From: Pseudomonadota bacterium
GTDB taxonomy: Bacteria; Desulfobacterota; Desulfarculia; Desulfarculales; Desulfarculaceae
Reading direction: 5' to 3'
Assembly (NCBI GenBank): GCA_018902755.1
Contig: JAHIQI010000071.1
Location: 1 to 64,000, forward strand
Length of the DNA stretch: 64,000 nt
How positions within the stretch are numbered: the first letter of the stretch is position 1; each line of letters opens with the position of its first letter. Below, piece after piece: positions 58,481 to 64,000 of this stretch. Under the pieces are notes generated by a model, which saw nothing but the letters and a program-made list of their open reading frames with translations, ran no database searches and was not told the origin of the DNA. A program made the position numbers and the translations under genes.

Positions 58481-59449
58481 TCACACCTTCAGGTTGATGA
58501 GTTTGCGGATGACCAAAATGCCCAGCCCCTGAAAACAGCCGCCCACCATCAGCAAGGTTTTGCCCATGGGGTGCTCGAACAAAATGCCCAGGTAGTTGGG
58601 GCTAAGGAACCACAGGGCCCCCAAAAGACCCGGAGCCATGAGGCACAGGATGTAGGCGCTGATGCGCCCCTCGGCCGAAAGGGCCTTCACCTGGCGCAGC
58701 AGGGCGAAGCGGGCCCTGGTGATGTGGCCGATGTTGTCCAGAATCTCGGTGAGGTTTCCGCCGATCTCCCGCTGCAAGGCCACGGCGGTGGCGAAGAACT
58801 TGACGTCCTGTAAACCAACCCGCCGGGTGAGGTCCCTCAGGGCGTCGTCCAGGCCCTTGCCGAAGGAGTAGTCCTCAAAGGTGCGGGCCAACTCCTCGGC
58901 CACCGGGTCCTCCAGCTCCTGGGAGGCCATCTTTAGCCCCGAGCCAAAGGAGTGCCCGGCCCTGAGCGCCCTGGCCATCAGGTCCACCGCCTCCACGAAC
59001 TGCTCCTCAAAGGCGGCCAAGCGGCGCTTGCGCAAAAAGCGCAGCCACATCAGGGGTAGCACCCCGCAGCCCACGGCCAGGATAAGGCCCGTGGTCAGGC
59101 CGCTCTCCAGCAGCCCCCCCAAAAAGCCAAGGCTGGCCAACACCCCGCTCATCAGGACCAGGGTGCCCAAGTTGCAGGGCGAGCCCGCCTGGTGGATGAG
59201 CAACTCCAGGTCGGAGATGTTGGGCAAATGCCCCAGCAGGCGGTTGAGGTAGGGGATGGTGGAGTAGGAGCGGTCGCGGAAATAGCTCTGTATGGCCTGC
59301 TCCATTACCGCGTCGCCGGGGGCCAGGGTGGAAAGGCGTCGCTCGATGGCCGCCGCCCGGGCCGCCTGCCCGGCGAACAGCAGGTTGTAGAGCGCCCAGG
59401 CCGCCCCCAGCAGGGCCAGGAAGATAAGCGCGGTGAGTCCCCAGATCAT
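58481..59449 (-). CDS. tadB: Tad pilus inner-membrane platform protein TadB
   Basis: 322 residues from the ATG at 59449, which overlaps the tadA stop (ATGA); the frame is open further upstream inside tadA. N-terminal membrane helix (MIWGLTALIFLALLGAAWAL), T2SSF domain (FVEAVDLMARALRAGHSFGSGLKM; GLQDVKFFATAVALQREIGGNLTEIL, split), and C-terminal helices. Partner of TadC. Confidence 0.93.
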   Translation of the reverse strand: MIWGLTALIFLALLGAAWALYNLLFAGQAARAAAIERRLSTLAPGDAVMEQAIQSYFRDRSYSTIPYLNRLLGHLPNISDLELLIHQAGSPCNLGTLVLMSGVLASLGFLGGLLESGLTTGLILAVGCGVLPLMWLRFLRKRRLAAFEEQFVEAVDLMARALRAGHSFGSGLKMASQELEDPVAEELARTFEDYSFGKGLDDALRDLTRRVGLQDVKFFATAVALQREIGGNLTEILDNIGHITRARFALLRQVKALSAEGRISAYILCLMAPGLLGALWFLSPNYLGILFEHPMGKTLLMVGGCFQGLGILVIRKLINLKV

Positions 59450-60807
59450 AGCCCGCCCCTTAACGGGTCGCCGCCGCCGAACAGGTCGGCCTCCAGGTCG
59501 ATGCCGTAGGCGGCGATGCGGTCGCTCCAACGGGGCCGAATGCCGGTGGGCCCGAAATGGCCCACCACCCGGCCGCGCTCGTCCACGCCGGTCTGCTGGA
59601 AGCGGAAGATCTCCTGCATGGTCAGGGTGTCGCCCTCCATGCCGGTCAGCTCCTGCACGCTGGTCACCCGCCGGGAGCCGTCGGCCAGGCGGCTCACCTG
59701 GATGACGATCTGTATGGCGCTGGCGATCTGCTGGCGGATGGCCTTGTCGGGTATTTCCAGCCCGGCCATGGAGATCATGGTCTCCAGACGGCTGATGGCG
59801 TCGCGGGCGCTGTTGGCGTGCACCGTGGTCAGGCTGCCGTCGTGGCCGGTGTTCATGGCCTGCATCATGTCCAGGGCCTCGCCGCCGCGCACCTCGCCCA
59901 CCACGATGCGGTCGGGCCGCATGCGCAGGGCGTTCTTGACCAGGTCGCGCATGGCCACCTCGCCCAGGCCCTCGATGTTGGGCGGGCGGGTCTCCAGGCG
60001 CACCACGTGCTCCTGCTGCATTTGCAGCTCGGCCGAGTCCTCTATGGTCACGATGCGATCGCGGTGGGGGATGAAGGAACTGAGCACATTGAGCAGGGTG
60101 GTCTTGCCGGTGCCGGTGCCGCCGGAGATGAGCATGTTCAGCTTGGCCTTGACCGAGGCCTCCAAAAACTTGGCGGTCTGGGCGCTGAAGGAGCCCAAGC
60201 GCACCAGGTCGTCCACCTTGAGGGGGTCCCGGGCGAACTTACGTATGGAGAGCGCCGGGCCGTCAAGGGCCAGGGGAGGGATCACCGCGTTGACGCGGCT
60301 GCCGTCGGCCAGACGGGCGTCCACCATGGGGCTGGACTCGTCGATGCGCCGGCCCACCCCGCTGGCGATCTTGTCGATGATCTTGAGCAGGTGCTCGTCG
60401 TTGCGGAAGCGCACCGGGATGCGCTCCAAACGGCCTCCCCGCTCCACGTAGACCTTGCTGTAGCCGTTGACCAAAATCTCGGTGATGCTGTCGTCGGCCA
60501 ACAGAGGCTCCAGGGGGCCCAGGCCCATGACCTCGTTTTTTATCTCCTTGGCCAGGGCCTCGCGCTCGGGCAGGGTCATGGGCTCCGGCTCGGCCTCCAC
60601 AACCATGCGGATGGCCTCCTCCAACTCCGCGTTTGCCTGGCCGTCCTGGGTGCTGGTGAGCACCGACAGGTCCAGGGACTCGATGACCTTGTAGTGGATG
60701 CGGGCCTTCATCTCCTGCAGGGCCATGTCCCGCTGGATGTCGCGCCCGCTGTCGCCGCGCAGTTGAGCGGCGGGGGACGCCCCTCCCAATCTCGCCCTGA
60801 GGCTCAT
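59446..60807 (-). CDS. tadA: Tad pilus secretion ATPase TadA (CpaF)
   Basis: 453 residues from ATG 60807, which overlaps the cpaE stop. Type II/IV secretion ATPase: N-domain (VMGLGPLEPLLADDSITEILVNG, in two blocks), Walker A ISGGTGTGKTT, Asp box with ETRPPNIEGLGEV, Walker B RPDRIVVGEVRGGEALDM, and His box NTGHDGSLTTVHAN. Powers extension and retraction of Flp pili from the cytoplasmic side. Upstream in-frame codons inside cpaE are not used. Confidence 0.95.
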   Translation of the reverse strand: MSLRARLGGASPAAQLRGDSGRDIQRDMALQEMKARIHYKVIESLDLSVLTSTQDGQANAELEEAIRMVVEAEPEPMTLPEREALAKEIKNEVMGLGPLEPLLADDSITEILVNGYSKVYVERGGRLERIPVRFRNDEHLLKIIDKIASGVGRRIDESSPMVDARLADGSRVNAVIPPLALDGPALSIRKFARDPLKVDDLVRLGSFSAQTAKFLEASVKAKLNMLISGGTGTGKTTLLNVLSSFIPHRDRIVTIEDSAELQMQQEHVVRLETRPPNIEGLGEVAMRDLVKNALRMRPDRIVVGEVRGGEALDMMQAMNTGHDGSLTTVHANSARDAISRLETMISMAGLEIPDKAIRQQIASAIQIVIQVSRLADGSRRVTSVQELTGMEGDTLTMQEIFRFQQTGVDERGRVVGHFGPTGIRPRWSDRIAAYGIDLEADLFGGGDPLRGGL

Positions 60808-61940
60808 TTGCCGTCTCCGTTGCCGCTGAACAGCTCCTTGGCCAGGGCGGCCACCGACTTGCTCCACTTGGAGCGAGGCCAGTCGCGCACCGGCGGCCTG
60901 CCCGCGTTGGCCGCGGCCATGAGCACCGGGCTTTCGTTGGGCAGCACGGCCAGAGGGTCGAGCTTGAGCACCCGGGCCACCTCCTTGGCGGACAGGCACT
61001 GTTTGGCCCCGTGGCGGTTGATCACCAGGGCCACATCGTCCTTTTCCCGGCCCAGGTTGTGGCAAAGTTCCATGGCCCTGCGGGCGGCCTTGAGCCCCAG
61101 CACGGTGGGCTCGGTGACCAGCAAGAGCAGCTTGGCCTTGTCCAGGGCGGCCAGGCTGGCCTCGTCCACCCGCGACGGAAGATCGGCCACCACCAGGGCG
61201 TGCTCGCTCAAGGCCAGCTCCAGGGACCGCTCCACGTGGGGGCCCTTGATCTCCTCGGCGGCCACCGCGTCCCCCGGCGAGGCCAAAAGGCGCAGGCCCG
61301 GCGCGACGTCCACCATCAGGCTGTCCATGAGCAGGCTGTCCAGGCGCTCGAACTCCTCCACCACGTGCAGCATGCTGCGGGTGGGCTCTATGTCCAGCAG
61401 GGCGGCCAGGTCGCCGCCAGCCAGGTCCAGGTCCACCAGGGCCACCCGCGCTCCCATGCTCTGGCTGGCCACCCAGGCCAGGCTGAGCGCCAGGGAGCTG
61501 GCCCCCACCCCGCCCTTTACCCCCATCACTCCCAGCAGGGTGCCCTGCTGGTCGCTGGGCGCGCTGGAAGCCATCAGCCGTTGCAGGGCATCGGCAAAGG
61601 CGGGCCCGTCGGCCTGGCTGGGCAGATACTCGCGCACCCCCAGGCGCATGGCCAAAAGGATCGACTCGGAGCTGAGGTTGTGGGACCAGGCCACCAGGGA
61701 GGCTCGGTGCGCCCCCCGGCGCAGGCGGGCCAACAGCTCGCTCAGGCCCGCCTCCTCGGGGTCGAACTCCACCAAGAGCACCTCTGGTTGCAGTTGCAGG
61801 GCCTTGCGCTCGAACTCCTCCACCGCCGATTCCATACCGAGGAGTTTGGCCTGGGGCGCGCCCGCCACCAATTGGCGCAGGCGTTCGCCTCCCTGGCGGG
61901 TGAGGTGATATGCCAAAATCTGGGGATCGTTATTGCTCAC
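60804..61940 (-). CDS. cpaE: Tad locus ATPase CpaE/TadZ
   Basis: 378 residues. An N-terminal receiver-like domain (about 1-115; no clear phospho-Asp, REYLPSQ end) precedes a MinD/ParA-like ATPase with deviant Walker A MGVKGGVGASSLA, switch I VDLDLAGGDLAALLDI, and Walker A' VVADLPSRVDEA. The final Thr/Ser of the P-loop is Ser, as is common in CpaE. It localises the pilus machinery at the pole. Confidence 0.92.
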   Translation of the reverse strand: MSNNDPQILAYHLTRQGGERLRQLVAGAPQAKLLGMESAVEEFERKALQLQPEVLLVEFDPEEAGLSELLARLRRGAHRASLVAWSHNLSSESILLAMRLGVREYLPSQADGPAFADALQRLMASSAPSDQQGTLLGVMGVKGGVGASSLALSLAWVASQSMGARVALVDLDLAGGDLAALLDIEPTRSMLHVVEEFERLDSLLMDSLMVDVAPGLRLLASPGDAVAAEEIKGPHVERSLELALSEHALVVADLPSRVDEASLAALDKAKLLLLVTEPTVLGLKAARRAMELCHNLGREKDDVALVINRHGAKQCLSAKEVARVLKLDPLAVLPNESPVLMAAANAGRPPVRDWPRSKWSKSVAALAKELFSGNGDGK

Positions 61941-61950
61941 GGACCTTCTC

Positions 61951-63021
61951 CTACTGAATCAAACTTGGCACCGTGGCTCTGGTGCCGTAGTTTCCTCCCC
62001 CGCTGTTGCTGCCGATCAGCGCGCGATCGCACTGCAGGTAAAAGCTCACCTTGCTCGAGTCGGCCTCGGTCATCACCAAATGGGCGAAACCCTTCACCGT
62101 GGACACGGTTGAGGTGCTGCCCGGCTCCACCACCGGCACCAGCACCTCCCAGTAGTCGGCCGCTCCGTCGCCGTCGGTGTCTGTGCCTTGCGATTGGAAA
62201 CGGTCCGCCAAAGCGGTCATGGTGGCGGTGCTTAGATTACCGTTGATCACGTTCAGGCTGTCGCCCACCTTCAATTCAGGGGTGGTTAGCCCGCCGTCCA
62301 CGTAGTTGCGCACGGTCACGTCGTTGGTGGGCCAGGTGAAGAAGCTGGTCCACTCGGCGGTTTCGTCGTTTTCGTTGTTGAACAGCAGTTCGGCTCCGCA
62401 GTTGGGGCTGCCTGCTTCGGTAAGGGCCGAGGCGTGGATGGCCAGGGGCAAATTCACCGCCGCGGCGTCGGCCAGGCCCGCCCAGCCCAGGAAGGCGGTG
62501 GAGGTGGCCTGGAGCCCCACCGAGCTAAAACCAACCAGCCCGGCGAAAAAGGTGTTGACCGGCCCGTTGGCCAGTTCGTCGCGGCGCACCGTGGCCCGGA
62601 AACCGGTAATGTCGTTGGGGTCGCTGCTGCCGGTAAGGCCGGGATCGAAGGCTTCCGCGGCGGTGTCCCAATAGCCGATCACCGCGTCATCGGCGCGCAG
62701 GGACAGGTTTACCCCGTGGGCTTGGTTGGCAAGCGACACCTGCTGGGCGGTGGTCACGGCGGAGATGGGCTGCACCGAGATTTCGCCGTTCTCGCCGAAG
62801 GAAACCATGGTGGCCGCCCCGGCCAGGGCGGCGGCGTCGGCCGCGTTTTGCAGCTCGCCCTTGGTGGAGTAGAGCAGGCCCATATCCACCGCCGCGCCGG
62901 TGAGGCCCACCAGGGCGGTGAGCATGAATGCCGCCAAGGCCGCCATGGCCCCGCTTTGGCCGTGCCACAGGCGGGCCAGGCTGGGGAATCGCTGGGGGCT
63001 ATGGGCTTGGGCAGGCCGCAT
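61951..63021 (-). CDS. TadG-like pilus assembly protein (paralogue 1)
   Basis: 356 residues. N-terminal cytoplasmic tail, a membrane helix (MAALAAFMLTALVGLTGAAVDMGLLY in two blocks), and the TadG/TadE hallmark KGELQNAADAAALAGA. The extracytoplasmic part contains a calcium-type loop DTDGDGAADYW and ends with a Gly/Ser-rich segment. No von Willebrand A domain is visible, so it is a short member. Co-directional with the tad genes and 12 bases from a second copy. Confidence 0.82.
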   Translation of the reverse strand: MRPAQAHSPQRFPSLARLWHGQSGAMAALAAFMLTALVGLTGAAVDMGLLYSTKGELQNAADAAALAGAATMVSFGENGEISVQPISAVTTAQQVSLANQAHGVNLSLRADDAVIGYWDTAAEAFDPGLTGSSDPNDITGFRATVRRDELANGPVNTFFAGLVGFSSVGLQATSTAFLGWAGLADAAAVNLPLAIHASALTEAGSPNCGAELLFNNENDETAEWTSFFTWPTNDVTVRNYVDGGLTTPELKVGDSLNVINGNLSTATMTALADRFQSQGTDTDGDGAADYWEVLVPVVEPGSTSTVSTVKGFAHLVMTEADSSKVSFYLQCDRALIGSNSGGGNYGTRATVPSLIQ

Positions 63022-63033
63022 GGGTCCTCTTTC

Positions 63034-64000
63034 TTATTCCACCAGCTTGGGCGTGGTCGCCCTGCTGCCGAAGTTGCCGCCGCCGGTGGTGCTGTTGGGC
63101 ACCACCAGGCCACACTGCAACACGGCGGTGATTTCCTTGTAGGGAGCGTCGCGCACTTCGGTGATTATCATGTGGGCGAAGCCCGCGATGCTGGCGGTGC
63201 TGGCGCCACCGCCGCCCTCGGAGATCACCGGAAGCAGTACCTGCCAGGCGTCGGCGTTCCCGTCACCGTCCAGGTCCGTACCGTTAGCCTGAAAACGATC
63301 AGTAAGGTCGTTGAAGGTGTTCTGGCTCAGGGTACCGTTGGTGACGTTCACCGTGTCTCCCACCTCCAGGGCGGGCACGGTCAATTCTCCCGTAACATAT
63401 CTATCCACCGCCACGTCGTTGGACGGCGCGGTGAAGAAGGTGGTCCATTCGCCGTTTTCGCTGCTCTCGTTGCGGAAGGTGAGGGCGCTGCCGCAGATGG
63501 GGCCGTTGCCCGGATTGAGGGCTTCTTCCTTGACCGCGATGGGAAGGTCCACCATGCCGTCGCCCACCGAACCGGCATAACCCAAATGGGCGGTGGACAG
63601 CGCGGTGACGTTGACCACGCTGAAGCCAACCGCGCCGGCGAAAATGGTGTTTACCGGCGAGTTGGCGAGGTTGTCGCGCCTGACCACCACCCGGCAGGCG
63701 CTAAGGTAGTTGGGGTCACTGCTGGGGCCGATGTGGTCGGGGTCGAAGTCCTTGTCCGGCTCCACCCACAGCCCCAGGGTGATGTCCTCCAGGCGCAGTT
63801 GCAGGTTGACCCCCATGGCCTGGTTGGCCAGGGCCACTTGCTGGGCCGTGGTTATGGCCACGTCGGGCTGGGCGGTTATATTACGGTCCTGGTCATAGGT
63901 GACCAGGGTGGTCGCCCCGGCCAGGGCGGCGGCGTCGGCCGCGTTTTGCAGCTCGTTCTTGGTGGCGTACAGGAGCCCCAGATCCACCACCGCCCCTACC
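63034..64000 (-). CDS. TadG-like pilus assembly protein (paralogue 2), N-terminus cut by the window end
   Basis: At least 321 residues; the frame runs through the right edge (GAVVDLGLLYATKNELQNAADAAALAGA aligns with the same place in paralogue 1), so the signal/membrane helix lies outside. It shares the layout of the neighbour: AQQVALANQAMGVNL versus AQQVSLANQAHGVNL, FAGAVGFSVV versus FAGLVGFSSV, and the loop DLDGDGNADAWQ versus DTDGDGAADYW. Tandem duplication. GTG at 63990 in the frame is not the real start. Confidence 0.82.
   Translation of the reverse strand, partial: VGAVVDLGLLYATKNELQNAADAAALAGATTLVTYDQDRNITAQPDVAITTAQQVALANQAMGVNLQLRLEDITLGLWVEPDKDFDPDHIGPSSDPNYLSACRVVVRRDNLANSPVNTIFAGAVGFSVVNVTALSTAHLGYAGSVGDGMVDLPIAVKEEALNPGNGPICGSALTFRNESSENGEWTTFFTAPSNDVAVDRYVTGELTVPALEVGDTVNVTNGTLSQNTFNDLTDRFQANGTDLDGDGNADAWQVLLPVISEGGGGASTASIAGFAHMIITEVRDAPYKEITAVLQCGLVVPNSTTGGGNFGSRATTPKLVE

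Noticed and set aside
1..64000. CRISPR arrays, tRNA/rRNA genes, transposases, phage or integration sites
   Set aside because: No regularly spaced repeats, cloverleaf-like or rRNA sequences, transposase motifs or integrase genes were found on reading both strands. Short or degenerate examples could escape a visual search.

Overview
The window is high-GC bacterial DNA from a strict anaerobe. The likely source is a Desulfobacterota (delta-proteobacterial) lineage, perhaps near Desulfarculales. That rests on a selenocysteine formate dehydrogenase with soluble Fe-S/flavin partners, a 2-oxoacid:acceptor oxidoreductase, a double-cubane-cluster reductase, sigma-54 regulators, a TauE/SafE permease and Tad pilus genes. 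No rRNA or marker gene is present, so the taxonomy is inference. No tRNA, CRISPR array, insertion sequence or phage gene was seen.

1-13.9 kb (+): end of an FAD/NAD oxidoreductase, a double-cubane-cluster reductase, a D-2-hydroxyacid dehydrogenase, then a PAS-type sigma-54 activator. A likely -24/-12 promoter with upstream tandem repeats drives a four-gene 2-oxoacid oxidoreductase. A CoA ligase and a tripartite tricarboxylate transporter (tctABC) follow. Together they look like an acid uptake, activation and oxidation module. 13.9-19.0 kb (-): formate dehydrogenase operon (RnfB-GltD-like fusion, FrhB-like Fe-S protein, fdhA with in-frame UGA and SECIS, and an unannotated 30-residue membrane peptide). 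19.3-28.0 kb (+): tripartite RND efflux operon followed by a NarX/NarL-like two-component pair.

28.5-37.9 kb (+): TauE/SafE permease with small membrane and lipoprotein partners. It is followed by two paralogous PEP-synthase-like phosphotransferases that flank a histidine kinase and a single-domain response regulator. Both paralogues keep the ATP-grasp and phosphohistidine domains but have an unrecognised C-terminal domain where the pyruvate/PEP barrel should be. I regard this as the best candidate for an undescribed system. 38-43 kb: a GNAT gene, a coupled pair of small proteins, and an RsbRD-type kinase with an NtrC-type regulator. 43-50.4 kb (+): a second sigma-54 promoter, a 72-residue Fis-type HTH protein, a LIV-type ABC transporter, an acyl-CoA ligase and a nitroreductase, which form a second acid/amino-acid uptake module.

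50.5-55.9 kb (+): a membrane protein with cytoplasmic cNMP-PAS domains and an extracytoplasmic C-terminus but no output domain, then cobyric acid synthase. Next are two consecutive cobalamin riboswitches separated by a strong terminator, and a TonB-dependent cobalamin-type receptor. 55.9-64 kb (-): Tad pilus locus (two TadG-like proteins, CpaE/TadZ, TadA, TadB, TadC, TadD), running off the window end.
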